This document shows, in pieces, positions 34,001-61,200 of a DNA stretch of 64,000 bases. The stretch covers positions 4,957,698 through 5,021,697 of the forward strand of contig OZ037765.1 of the NCBI GenBank assembly GCA_964035545.1, in the 5' to 3' direction. Origin of the DNA: Bugula neritina (taxonomy: Eukaryota > Bryozoa > Gymnolaemata > Cheilostomatida > Bugulidae). The notes below the pieces were generated by a model. It had not been told where the DNA came from, did no database searches, and worked only from the letters and a program-made list of their open reading frames with translations. Both the position numbers and the translations under genes were made by a program. How positions within the stretch are numbered: position 1 is the first letter of the stretch; the number at the start of each line of letters is the position of its first letter.

Positions 34001-36391
34001 CATCTAATCCAGTACAGAGTCACTGGCTTCACATGAATATCAGTTTGACTGTGGACAATTTGACCCGCATTATGCTGAGTATGACTTCATCACTTTGAGC
34101 TTACATGGTTATTTGTTCATATGTAAGAGTGACAGATTATGAAGTGTTAAATCACCTGTCTACAATGTTGAAGGCTACATTCATCACGTCTTTTGATTAA
34201 ATTGATCAAACTACAAATTTTTCTTCTGTTTCAAAAACTTATTGTAATCTTGAACACGCATTACAATGCTAATACAACACTTTGCTCTGCTGGCATTGAA
34301 AATAGTAAACTTGATTATTCAATGCAAATACTGTGTACACTAACAAAAAACTTAATTTTACTATTTTTTTATCACAACTACTTTGTCACTCAACAACTCA
34401 ATTTAAGCTTTCATTGGCAGCCCAATTTTTCAACCTCAACCAGTGAGGGTGACGTCCTTTTCCAGGTACACACATTTCTTGAAAACAATGTTACATTACC
34501 TGTGATTGGCTTTCACCATGTTAGCACACGACCCTTTGGACAATGTACAAATGAGGGGATCTTCTTCCATGTATGTAAGATTATACACCTTTACAATACC
34601 TGCAACACAGTATATGAGTAGTAACCAGAGTGCTAGAATAACCTGCAACACAATATATAGGTAGCAATCAGCATGCTAGAATAACCTGTAACACAATTTA
34701 GTAAGTAAAATAAAAACCTAATAGGATGTACAGGATGGGTGTGTTTGGTGTGACTCAAAATAAAAACTAAAAGAAGTGCAGAATTGACATCGTATTCTAT
34801 AAACAAACACAACATATAGTTTTTGACTGGCTGCATGAATAACACCTCAAATGATGAGTAAATTATACTGAATAACGTAACAAGAACCAGTCTCAAAAAA
34901 CAGATACGCCAGCTTAACATGCACTATGCTCATTCCTGTGAATATAACAATTCTACAATAACTATCTCTCAAAATTCTTGAAACACACTAAAATATAAGT
35001 CATATAACTGAAACATTCAAATTCTATAAAATGAATAGATAAACCAATGAACTTACCCTGTTTGCAGTGTACTGAGAAGACAATGCGAGAGCCGGATTCA
35101 TTGAGTTTGATTACACAGTGCTCAACCAGCTTGTCCATGGAGTTGAGAGACTTGAATACGTTTAAACAGCACTATAATATAAGTATATTATATATACATA
35201 TATTATATATACATATATTATATATACTTATATAATATATATACTTATATATCATATATATAAGTACTTCACAACATTAGTGAAAGCATAAAACTGACTC
35301 TTTTTTATATATTTACAGCCACACCACCTGTGATTACATTTGGGATCGGTAATTACAAAATCTTAAATGTATATGAAACGGGGTAACGGCATTTTTAAAA
35401 GTTGCTGATTGAAAATTATGAAGAAATCAATATTCAATAAATAAACTTTAGATATTGAAAAATGTGTCTGCATATAATGTATTGGCTAGTTACCAAAAAT
35501 GTACAAAGTCTAAAGTCCTAAGTAGCCCAAAATAATTGGGAACCGCAAACACTATATGTTTTTTCACTGAATTATAAAATGCAAGCCCAATAAGTCTGAA
35601 GTTGCCCACCTTTTATGGTTACCACCGTATGATTGGATAACAGTAAACAACTTCTTAACTCTATCATAGCTGCTTTTGCAGAGTTCGAGAATTTTCTGAG
35701 AATCTAACAAGCAGTACCTTTGCGGAGAGGCGGTATCTCGGCGTAGAGTTCTGCTCCACAGGCCTCGGCGAGCCGTCGTCATAGTGATGGAAAAACCTCG
35801 ATTTGAAACAGTAGTATGCCATGCAGCTCTTTGTGGAGTTGACGGCCTTCACCAACAGCTAGACAATACGTAAAGTTTAAAGACATAAGAACAGATTACA
35901 CTGGCTGATACTATATTATCACGTTAGAAAAAGAGCCGCTCATCATGGCATCCTACCTCATCTAAGGTTGGCTCAATGCTGATTTCATCTCCAATTTTTG
36001 CCAAAGATTGGATAGCTTTTCCAAACACTAAAATCAAACAAAAAACTATAATATACTTTTCAACGGCCGATGATTTTTATTTCTCATTTTGAATAAGCAA
36101 GGATTGAAATACAAAAAGCAAAAATAAATAATTATAATGGAAAATTGAATAAAGTAGTTTTGTAGTTATTTTACTCTAATTTTTCATAAATATCTTGCAT
36201 AATAACTATTTAGTTAATAAGTATTTTGTTATAACACAATACTAAACATGTTGAAAGAAGCTACTATCTTGAAGTCATTGTATTATTTCTTTGCCAAGTA
36301 TGATTTAATTATTGTTAACATAAAAATAGGAGACACATTATCACAATGTTGACACACCTTTAATGTTCAAAGCTGGAATCACGCACTTCAT
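31024..36391 (-). CDS. RAD9: RAD9, 9-1-1 checkpoint clamp subunit
   Basis: A 467-residue protein in twelve exons: 36358-36391, 35957-36027, 35718-35858, 35057-35171, 34500-34599, 33831-33937, 33358-33467, 33015-33079, 32200-32526, 31842-32001, 31680-31751, 31024-31125. Every junction is GT-AG and in phase. RAD9 pairs with RAD1 and HUS1 in a ring loaded at damaged DNA to activate ATR signalling in the nucleus. The first 265 residues follow the PCNA-like fold of the family: MKCVIPALNIKVFGKAIQSL at the start, IGDEISIEP, AVNSTKS, SLAELTL, and AEFIALSLSIYFDEAGKP at its end. The long tail is low-complexity and holds four TKPSTSN-like 8-residue repeats. It ends KLLFFNKTPS...LAEDSEDD, keeping the acidic Ser site that in vertebrates is phosphorylated to recruit TopBP1. 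The tail is longer than in human RAD9A (391 residues). Confidence 0.95.
32282..32355 (-). repeat. 24-bp coding repeat in the RAD9 tail
   Basis: Four copies of a 24-bp unit encode TKPSTSN(T/S). The unit length is a multiple of three, so copy number could change without breaking the frame. Confidence 0.85.
35165..35265. repeat. (TATA)n palindromic microsatellite, RAD9 intron 3
   Basis: Repeated ATATATTATATATACATAT words, directly upstream of the RAD9 exon 4 acceptor. Confidence 0.7.
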
Positions 36392-37993
36392 ATTTATTCT
36401 TGAAAATAAACTACAATGGTATACAATGATATAGAAATATAAATACAAATGCATGAATACACAGAATGCTACACTTAAAACGTCAATGGGCAACCCTGAA
36501 ATGTTATGTATAGAATAAAAATATAAAGCATAGGTACAAACATGAATTAAACTATTAGCTGAAACAATTTGAATCTTGGTTTTACCATACTAATAATAAT
36601 TGATTCACATTATCTTTGCAGTTGCAAGTACAAAATTTATTATTGAAACAGAATAAGTGAACTTAAAAAAATAGCCAAAATTTTTTTACATATTCATTTT
36701 CATTAGAACCAATGAAAGTAAAGTGAAAATCAAGAGTGTCAACAACTTTCAAACAGCACTTATACTGCTAAGATTTGTAAAGCAAATCATTTAGATTACT
36801 ATTAGTACGCTATAGAAATAAATGTGAATTTAAGTACTGATCAATTGATTATTTATGAATGCAGCAACTGCAAGTAAACGTAATAGGTATGCCCATCAAG
36901 TCTAAAACGTTTTTTCAGTTTTGAACCAGCAGAACTGAGAGAAATGTATTGAAAACAAGTTTTGTCTAGAGTAGGACTTGAATTTTATGATAATAAACTG
37001 CTTAGCTTTTTCATTACAGCACATGTTTATGTTGACTAAACACTGAACCTGAAGAAGTTAGAAGAACTGATATGCTGTAAAAGCCTAGGTCTATTCACTA
37101 AATTTAATAACTATAATATTTTTTCCAATTAGAAGTATAACATTTTGATTTAGTTTCACTATAAGTATAACTATTAGTATTACTCAACTATTACTATTAG
37201 TAATAAAAATTTAGGTAGAAGAGTTATATTAATCCAATGCATACTAATTCTAAGTCAAACTAAAAACCAAAATTGAATCAATATTGATAATTGAAGGATT
37301 AATGCTTTAACTTTAAGTTTAGGTTTAATTATAAAACTAAAAATTAAATACTAAATAGAAATACTAATAATTCAAATTATAATATAAATACTATCAGTTG
37401 TGAGTTAGACTTAGTGTTATCACTCTACAAGTCTACTCGATTACAATTTAAATGTGAATAACTATAACTATAAGTATAACATTAAGTTTAACTAGTAGTA
37501 GTATAAGTATAACACTGTGATTAGCTATAAAACACTAACAGAGACATGTTCATATTCATATTGTTGATATTGATTAATACCAATAGCAATAGTATTAATA
37601 ATACTTATACTAATACGGTAATAGTAATACTAATTATATCACTCATTATCAGTCATACTGAGAACATAAGTCTCGACTATTAAACAATAAACTCCTAGAG
37701 GTTGTATTATAATTATTTTAATGTGAGAATTATAATTTGAATATATATAAAAGACGTCTCAATAATGATACATACAGTAACAGGTTTGAACATTTATTGT
37801 AAAATCATTACATTTTTAATGAGAGATCATAAATAAAGTGAACCAATAAGAACTCAATTTATATCTTCAAAAACGTTTTTAGTTTAATTGGACAGCAATA
37901 CATAGCGAAGCTTTATTCGTCAAATTAGGTTTGTTTAACTAATACCGATCGAGGTACTTGAACACCACCACTCTTAAAACAGGAAGCCCCAAG
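36392..37993. promoter_or_regulatory. Divergent upstream region of RAD9 and VPS29
   Basis: The two genes point away from each other across 1.6 kb. The sequence is AT-rich, with a degenerate trinucleotide tract (ACTATTAGTATTACT) at 37140-37650. No core promoter motif was identified; the VPS29 start is close to its first donor, so the promoter probably lies within the last few hundred bases. Confidence 0.4.
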
Positions 37994-39955
37994 ATGGTAG
38001 GCGTACTTTGAAATATTTACTTAGATGTTTTTTTATGTTTCGTTCACATTTCAATAGTAAATTTACCTGGTATAAAACAGCTAAGGTTTAATCTTTATTT
38101 GGCATTTTATTATTTGGATAATAGTTTTATTTTTTTGTTACCAGTGGCAGTTGGTTCAGGCTGTACTCTTGTAAGTTAAAGTTGTAGTTGAAAAATTTAA
38201 ATTGCCATTAACTTTAAGTGATTAACTTAAGTTTCATTTTAAACTTTGAGTTTAAAGTGATTGATTTATAATTTAATTTGAAATTAAAACATTTTTGTCA
38301 TTATAATAATTATTATTATTATATGAGTATCAGTATGATTATGAATCATGAATTTCATCATGATAATCATCATTAATGATTACCATTATTATTATATTTA
38401 TAAATATAATTATTATTAATTATTTTGGACTTGATATTTCAAGCTGTACCACTAGGTCTAGTAGTAGTACTAGTAGTAGCACGACTATCATTACGAGTAT
38501 CAGCATTAGCTATTACTATTAGTATTAGTATTCACTTTAAGTTCCAGTCCATTTATTATAGTTATACTTCGTTACACTTTTTTAAAACTAATAAACATTA
38601 CTTATGTGCCAGGTTCTTAACTTTGGTTAATAAGCTTTCAGATTTTAGCTGCAATATTTTAATTTTTAGTTGTTTATTAAAATATTCATATAGTGTTGAC
38701 TATTTGTCTTTTTGCTTTTTTATGCTGAATTACTAGCTTTACAATTTCAACTCATGGTACCACCGTTTTAGGATGTTATTGTATTAATTTTAGTTTAGAG
38801 TTAGGAAATAATTAAATCATTTTGAAATATTCAGATTAGCATATTGATTTACTTAAAATTAAAAACATTAAAAAAATATGTTGATATTAGAAAAACTACC
38901 ATTTATGGTCAGTAGATTAATGTCTGCACATAATATCTGTATGAATATAGTGTTTTACAGATTGTTTTGTTTTGTTTCAGCTAGTTCTAGTACTCGGTGA
39001 TCTGCATGTGCCCCATCGGACAAATAGTATTCCCCCAAAGTTCAAGAAATTGTTAGTTCCTGGCAAAATACAGCATATTCTGTGCACGGGGAACCTCTAT
39101 GCTAAAGAAACATATGACTACCTCAGATCTATTGCAAATGATGTGCACATAGTCCGAGGAGACTTTGATGAAGTAAGACAAGTATAAATTATGATCAATT
39201 CTTTTTATTTGATACATTTTTGTAGTCTATGATTCAAAGCTGATTCTTTGCTCTGTAAATATTCCATGGTTTTAGTGTGATTTTTCAGGACTGCTCTCAA
39301 GTATTAATACGAATGCAGTTATCTTTATATCACCTGATGGCAAATATGCGTTTTTATAACATTTGAAATTGATAAAATTTTTCTGCCTAGTAGTTACATT
39401 CAACATGCTTGCATTTTATGTAGAATACAAACTGGCCTGAACAAAAAGTAGTCACAGTGGGCCAGTTTCGTATTGGGCTGTGCCATGGCCATCAGATTGT
39501 ACCGTGGGGCGACACCGAGAGTTTAGCCATGCTACAGCGTCAGCTGGATGTAGATATTCTCATATCTGGCCACACCCACAAGTTTGATGCCTTTGAGCAT
39601 GAGAAGAAGTTTTACATAAACCCGGGATCTGCCACTGGTGCTTACCATCCGCTGGACACGTAAGTGAAGCGCACCTCCCTTGATGCTATGACACCATCAA
39701 AGTTTTCAGAGCATAAATGCGCTCAAAACTTACAACAAAAGTTTCTACTGCAAAATTATTTTTCCACTAACAATAAGTCAAAAATATTGTTAGCTTCACA
39801 TGCCTATCTTTAATCTTGTTACATACTTTACTTGTAGAGACGTTACTCCATCATTTGTCTTGCTAGACATTCAGCAATCTTCAGTTGTAGCTTATGTTTA
39901 CAAACTCCAGAAAGATGAAGTGCAAGTCGAAAGGATAGAGTATAGCAAATCCTAA
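37994..39955 (+). CDS. VPS29: VPS29, retromer subunit
   Basis: Retromer complex scaffold that binds VPS35 on endosomes for cargo recycling. Exons: 37994-37996 (only the ATG, followed by GTAGGC), 38981-39172, 39424-39659, 39838-39955. The protein is 182 residues, the same length as the human one. It has the metallophosphoesterase-like fold motifs: [14 protein letters not shown] at the start, [38 protein letters not shown] and [12 protein letters not shown]. The C-terminus ([12 protein letters not shown]-like) matches the family. Start choice: exon 2 begins with Leu and needs an upstream ATG. AAGATG|GTAGGC is the candidate and gives exactly the canonical MLVLVLGD start. It diverges from RAD9 and converges with the guanylate cyclase. 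Confidence 0.94.
38280..38535. repeat. Degenerate trinucleotide tract in VPS29 intron 1
   Basis: ATTATTATTATATGAGTATC, CATGATAATCATCATTAATG and TAGTAGTAGTACTAGTAGTA words follow one another. The 103-residue open frame across it is not coding. Confidence 0.6.
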
Positions 39956-40732
39956 GTTTTATTTTGTCAAAACACTTAGCAATAATATATAAGTTATTTG
40001 ATGACGTTATAGTATGTATATTTAGCAATTTTTGCTATTAAGATTTTTCACTTCATTACAATATTTCTCAGATATTTTTTGCAAAAATAAAACAATATAC
40101 CATTATGTGCACCAAGCTCAATTTTTTGCCTACAAATCTGATTTCCTTTTTGAATTGTCTAAGCCTTGGTGTTAACATAATTTGAGGTTGAAACTAGCTT
40201 TAAAAAAATTAAAATATTGCACAAAAATTGCAAATAGATTATATCATATAAAACTTTGAGCTAATACATAAAAAACAAGTCATATAAAAATGTCAACAGT
40301 TATAGAGAACACCTGTATCACGTTGACACAAGTATTGGCCTGGCCACAGGTAACCCGATCAAATTTGTGCTGAAAAAAACTGATGGTTGAAGCTAGTAGT
40401 ACTAGACAGCTCTTGTACTTCAGACTTAGAGATGATTTTCAGCTCAAGCATATTTAAATTTTAAGTTGGTTTGACAATATGGGCAGAGTAGTCAACGGAT
40501 GTAAGCTCCAAGTCTAGAGTGGGGAGTGTCTTGTTAATAGATTAGGTAGCACATGAAGTTTACACTGCAACTATCTTGTGTTGATGTTACAACTATCAAA
40601 AATATACAACATGCAATAACTTCAGATCTGAAAAGATCAATCTATGGCAAACTTTAAATAAAATCTAAAACCAATTTCAACTTGATTCTTTAAAATGACT
40701 AAAGCTGTTCTTGCCAGCATATTTTAATAAAA
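39956..40732. other. Convergent 3' UTR region of VPS29 and the guanylate cyclase
   Basis: AT-rich with AATAAA-like signals on both strands (for example near 40086 on plus). No gene was found. Confidence 0.5.
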
Positions 40733-54768
<14,036 letters not shown>

Positions 54769-55251
54769 GTTACATAATAACAATGAACACTGAAAGTGGT
54801 GAGAAATCTGGATTAAAGGAAGATAAGAGCTAGTATTGATTTTCTGTTAATAGGCAGGTAATTAGAGCTCTCAAGTAATAAACCATATTAAATCGATGTT
54901 GTACATATATTAAAGAGGGTATTTATAACTAATAAAATCTTTATTAACTTGATATACTTTGGTGATAGGAAAAGCCAAGATTTCAACACAATTTGTAGAC
55001 TTTGTAGACTACAAGCTAAAAACTGCACGTTTGTATAATTAAAAAAGCAAAAAGCAAGTTTATGACTATGCCGATGTAGCAAAGAATTAAAAATTAAATT
55101 CATAAGAAAAAAACTGAGATTACATCTCTCCAAATTGTAGCTAAAATATAAAACTTTTTTTCAATAAAAAAGTAGAGAAAACTGAGCTATGACTAAGAAT
55201 TTGCACGAGTAGCAAGTTTGGTGGCTGACAGGAGTAAACAACTCCTCGTAT
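54769..55251 (-). promoter_or_regulatory. Short gap between two minus-strand genes
   Basis: It holds the 3' UTR of the CCCH/RING gene (minus-strand AATAAA at 54940-54945) and presumably the guanylate cyclase promoter. No other feature. Confidence 0.4.
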
Positions 55252-58200
55252 TCAATGACATCCAAGATGTGGATACTCTTCAGGTAACAGTGTATTAGAT
55301 CGACAGAGCGGGCAACTCCTGTCTCCTTCTTTGGCAACCCACTTCTTTAAACACTGCAACATACAATATCTGATCACTTGAAATGCTATCCAACTTTTTT
55401 AAATAATTAAAATGAGAGCCTCTATAATTATTTACCTAAAAATATCCATCAATATTAATAATTAAACTAAAATATGTAATTTCCTGCAGTATATCTTAGA
55501 AGAACTCCTCTTGACTGATGGAGTGCCTACCTTATAATGAAACGCATCATGACCACATTCGAGTTTCTGCCGAGAGTTCTGCGACATCCTATCTAAGCAT
55601 ATTGAGCATTCTTCTCCCAGAGGCTGAAAAAGCCGACAAGAGTTTAATGTGCATCATTAACAGGTGTAATGCATTTAATTAAACTAAACAATGGTACCTG
55701 ATGTCAACCATACCTAATTAACACTATTAGAAGCACCTTAAACTCAGTTGCTAAGCAAGCATTGGAAATCAAGTGATATGATGGTGATGATATAAGGTTA
55801 TTGGTATTATATTGTAAATTAATAATGTGTAATCCTGTTTGCTGACAATATGTAGAAAACACCAACACTGAGATGTCATGTGTCAGAGGAATAACAGTGA
55901 CATGACATGTCAGTGTTGGTACTGTCAGAGAAATAACAGTGACATGACATGTCAGTGTTAGTACTGTCAGAGAAATAACAGTGACATGACATGTCAGTGT
56001 TAGTACTGTCAGAGAAATAACAGTGACATGACATGTCAGTGTTAGTACTGTCAGAGAAATAACAGTGACATGACATGTCAGTGTTGGTACTTTCACAAGA
56101 ATAAAAGTGACATGACATGTCAGTGTTGGTACATGAGCTGCACCAGATAATCATAGTTCTGATAATGAGTATTTATAACTGATGAATTTGGATAAACAGA
56201 ATGACACTTGAAATAGCTGACCACAATTTTAATCCAAAAATTGAACAAAAATAATTGCGAAATATAAAGAATTTAAGTAACTGTTTTACCGCATGGGCAA
56301 ATAAGCCATTTATCACACCAGAAAAGTTTAATGTAACAAAAAATTCACGTTGTTAAGCCAATAAACACACACATACTCCAGCCATTAACTCATTCATACT
56401 GATTTGAGAATCATCAAAGCCTTGTGAGAAATGACTAGACTGAATTTTATGAGAGATCTTGCAATAATAGAAACACGAGGAAGGCTATGTACTCATGTAT
56501 CATCAGATCAACGACTCCCATATCAATCAAGAATCAATACTGCACTTTAGTTCAGAAACAGTCAAAAGTCAAACCCAACTGTAGATAGTAATACATCCGT
56601 TCACTAGAAGTATAGATATTGAAGGAATTTGAGTGCAAACCATGTGCACTATTTCCTCCAGTTTGTACACCAAATGCTTGAGGCCCAGTTTCATTAGCCT
56701 AGTTTCTTACCCCAAAAATAACTAAGCTATTCATGCTTATATATTATACAGTTAAACACCCATCAATGCTAAGAGATGTTGAACCAAGGTGAGAAAAATA
56801 TCCAACTAGAAACACTGGTTAAAATTTAATTTTTTTTGTGAAACTAGCCTTACTAAAACCAAAACACATTTAGTTGCAGACTAAAGTACTTAAACCTCTT
56901 CAATGATGCTGTAACGAAAAGCATGCTGCCCCAATGTACTCACATCTATATCAGACTCTAGTAGAGATAAATCTTCCTGAGGGGGCTTCTTCTTATCTGG
57001 AATAGCTTTCTTCTGTTTTGTTTTGATATATTCTAGTGTACTCACTATTGGTCGATTCTTTAGCTCTGATGCACCATGGGCATAAACACACTGTAAACAG
57101 ATGTCATGTAACATTTGCAGTGACAGAAATTATCAATAGTTACATCTGTATTAACAAGAAAATAGTTAGGTAAAGTTTACTTAAAATAAATATATCTCCA
57201 GATAAGAAGTGAATAACTTCACAAAAATATTGAGACACATTACTAGGTACTTTTCACTTCTACTAAAGAGGTGTTCGGGTTTGCTGCTAATCGTGCATGA
57301 ACAATGAGGAGCTAGTAGTGACTTTAACTGCTACTTTGTAGTAGATTCAAGTAGTGACACATTACTAGTCACTCTCACTAACTATATCTGCACATTTCAT
57401 GAATTTTATGTTTAGGAAGTTTTCTGCAGGAGCTCAAAAACACCAAAGTTACTCTATTAGATTATAGGGTATAGGAAACTACATAGCATTCTGCTAAGGT
57501 TTAATGCTTTAGAAATCCTTGTTTCTTAAAATTTTCACCCAATACATTAACGAAATTTTTTCCAATGATTTGATTCAACTGTTCAATATCATGACATACA
57601 TGATCATTAGAACTAATAGTTTTCTACCCTATTGCAGCAAAAAAAGCTAAAAAAAATTAAAAGTAACTTTAGAAATTTTTTGATGAGAAGTTTAAACTGA
57701 TATATAATAACAGTGGAAACTTGAAAAAAAAACCTTACGAATTCAATTTTTACTGTATCTTTTACGAAAGCACAAAAACATACTTTTATATCTCTGCAAT
57801 TAATTTCACAACTAATAAACAGCATTTAGCTTTTCCGTCTAGCTACCACTAACCCTTCTGTTATTGCACTTCCCCTCTAGATATCTTTCGCATAACTCAT
57901 CTTTTGGCAGAGGGCGCTTCTCACTTTCGCCATGAGCGTATACACAACTGCCGGGCTTCATGTGACATCTACCAGTGGTTTGGTAAGAGAGACATAACTC
58001 AGTACGATACTTGAGCTGTTTCAACCTGGCAGGACAGAGCTGGTTCTCACAGGGTTCTTCGTGGTCGGGTACTGCCTAAAGCAAAACTCTCTGGTCTAAT
58101 ATTGCTCAATCATTGCTGAATCGTACATACATGCAGCTCTGTTCCTGGGCTCCAAACCAGATGTGTGAACGAATATATTTATAGATTGATTTTTGCACTT

Positions 58201-61200
58201 GATGTAATCATGTAGAATAAAGGCTGCCAACTGGTGACAATTCAATAGGGGGAAAGGGTGCACACACAGTAAATTATTGAGAGCCTAAAATTTCACTTTG
58301 ATAGCATCGAATGCAAAGTTGAGCATTTCTAAAATATGATTTTAAAGGATTGCTCTATCTTGTCTAATAAATGGCCATTTAGGTCAAACACACATAATAT
58401 TGTGTTTTTCTAAGCATGCATTGACAAAAAGCATTTGACCAAAAGTAGAAAAAGTTAGTTGAAGTTGAGGGTGTAGATTGGTAACAGCCAAAACGCCGAT
58501 TTTGAAATGAGCTGGGAAATGTGACGTAACAGCGCCAGCATTCCTGCTGGTCACGTGACTATACAAATGAATAACTATAGAAATATGACTGTGAGATGTG
58601 ATCTTTCAGCTCGTAATTTGTATATTTATAGAAGTGCAAATGTGAATTATCTCAATCTATAGTTTTTTGACATGTTAAATAACATGTATGTGATAACATT
58701 AGGCCATATTTTGCTTGTAAACATAGAAAAAAGCATTGCAAAAACATGCATTCTTTAGGATGAATGCCTACGATCGATCTAAACTAGGTCAGATTGTGCA
58801 ATATTACGGGCGCACCAAAGCTGACCTATATAACGCACTGTAACTGCTTGAGCGTTATTGGTTGATGTTGTGCTCAGCAACCTTGAATACTAGCGTTATA
58901 GTTAGCACGTGCAGCATAGTTACTGGCGTTCACACGTCACGTATTAGGCTATTCTTTTTCATGGCTGAAAATTTTACCTCCCTCAAAATTGGAATTTTGA
59001 AAAGCTGTTTTCTAGGCATATATCCCTTTGCAAAGTCACAATTGTTTGCATACACATTAGATTATAGTTCATAATTATAATGTGATTGTAATAAACTAAG
59101 ATAGAGCAATCCTTTAAGCCTGTATGACCAAATAGCTAGCCCTAGGCCTTAATGTATGCAGAGGGGTGCCAACCTTAGCACGGGCTGTTAGCGAGGCTGG
59201 TTTAAGGATGTTCTTGTTCTTAGAGAGTAATCTCTCTGTGTCTTTCACAAGCTCTGTGAGAGGGATATTCATATCACCATTGCGCTCCTGTCTGACAACC
59301 TGTAGTGCAGCAATAACTTCCGGCCTGCAAGTACACAGAACGCTACTCACCACTACTGTGTACACAACTTGTACTACAACACTGAGTCACTCAAAGCAGA
59401 AAACCAGCACAGAAATACAATATAATACAACTCCAACACACTCTGCTGCTAAAAAAAGAAGTTGACAAATCTAACTACACTCTATATCTGTTGGGACATT
59501 ACATGAGCTTGGAAAGCTTTTCCTAATTCATTATAGCTTTTCATACATTATTACAGCCATGTTAGCTACATTATGCTTTTCCCATAACAATTATGGCTAC
59601 TACACAATAGCTAACTTTTTAGACTGGTATAAAAACCCAGCATTTTCACTTATCTTTTTACTTGCAACTTGCACTTATAACTTAACTTTTTCACATTGCT
59701 ATTTTCGTTCAGTCTGCGACAAACATACATATCTATGTATTAAAACACAATATCAAAATTATACACTAATAGAAATATTTGGCCACAAACCTGAACTCAA
59801 CTGACATACCTGGAGAGCATATACTTTTCCTGTAGCACTGACACCATAGTCTCGAAATTGGAGCTGTTAGTGAGAGGGGAATGAGGCTGAAGAATGGACA
59901 GGTGGTTGAAGGACTGACTCATCTGCTGGTAGGAGGGTGGGCGGGGCTTTTTGCTTCCTACGGCTTGCCAGTCTCCGTCTCCTGCTACACTATCCGTCCC
60001 GCCAGCAGCTGAACAGAGTATACAAGTAACTATACAGAGTAGAGTATCAATTATACAAAACAGAGTACCAACTATACAGAGTAGTGTACTAACTATACAG
60101 AGTAAACTACTAACTATACAGAGTAAACTACTAACTATACAGAGTAGACTACTAACTATACAGAGTAAACTACTAACTATACAGAGTAAACTACTAACTA
60201 TACAGAGTAGAGTATCAATTATACAAAGTAGAGTACCAACTATACAGAGTAGTGTACTAACTATACAGAGTAAACTACTAACTATACAGAGTAAACTACT
60301 AACTATACAGAGTAGACTACTAACTATACAGAGTAGACTACTAACTATACAGAGTAGAGTACTAACTATACAGAGTAGACTACTAACTATACAGAGTAAA
60401 CTACTAACTATACAGAGTAAACTACTAACTATACAGAGTAGACTACTAACTATACAGAGTAGACTACTAACTATACAGAGTAGACTACTAACTATACAGA
60501 GTAGACTACTAACTATACAGAGTAAACTACTAACTATACAGAGTAAACTACTAACTATACAGAGTAAACTACTAACTATACAGAGTAGACTACTAACTAT
60601 ACAGAGTAAACTACTAACTATACAGAGTAGACTAATAACTATACAGAGTAGACTACTAACTATACAGAGTAGACTACTAACTATACAGAGTAGACTACTA
60701 ACTATACAGAGCAGACTACTAACTATACAGAGTGGACTACTAACTATACAGAGTAAACTACTAACTATACAAAGTAGACTTCCAACTATACAGAGTAGAC
60801 TACTAACTATACAGAGTAGACTACTAACTATACAGAGCAGACTACTAACTATACAGAGTGGACTACTAACCTATCTGAGACCACTTCTGATGGGAAAACT
60901 TCTTTTGAATAGGAGTGCTGAAGTCAAGATCTAAGCTATCCAACCCCATTGAGCCTAAACAAACACCACAATGATAAACACAGACTCACAACAAATTTTA
61001 GGAAACAGAAATCAATGCCTCACTGAATTTCTCCACATTTAGTAGCCATGATTGCCCAAGGAGTTGTTTCCTCTCAAAGTGATTGTCTTGTTTTTTAATT
61101 TCGAGTTGGAGAATAGTTTAAATATACTATTCCAACCACTACTAGTCTGAAGGCACACTTTTGCACTGCTAATGGTAGTAATGTATGGTATGTATAGCAT

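Noticed and set aside
55704-56154. Overlapping minus-strand frames with repeated TNTDMSCHCY or VLTLTCHVTV units
   Set aside because: Both are readings of the 42-bp minisatellite in different frames; there is no gene context.
59951-60934. A 327-residue plus-strand open frame of repeated LLTIQSR units
   Set aside because: It is a 21-bp minisatellite without stops (multiple of three), lying opposite introns and exons of the minus-strand CCCH/RING gene.
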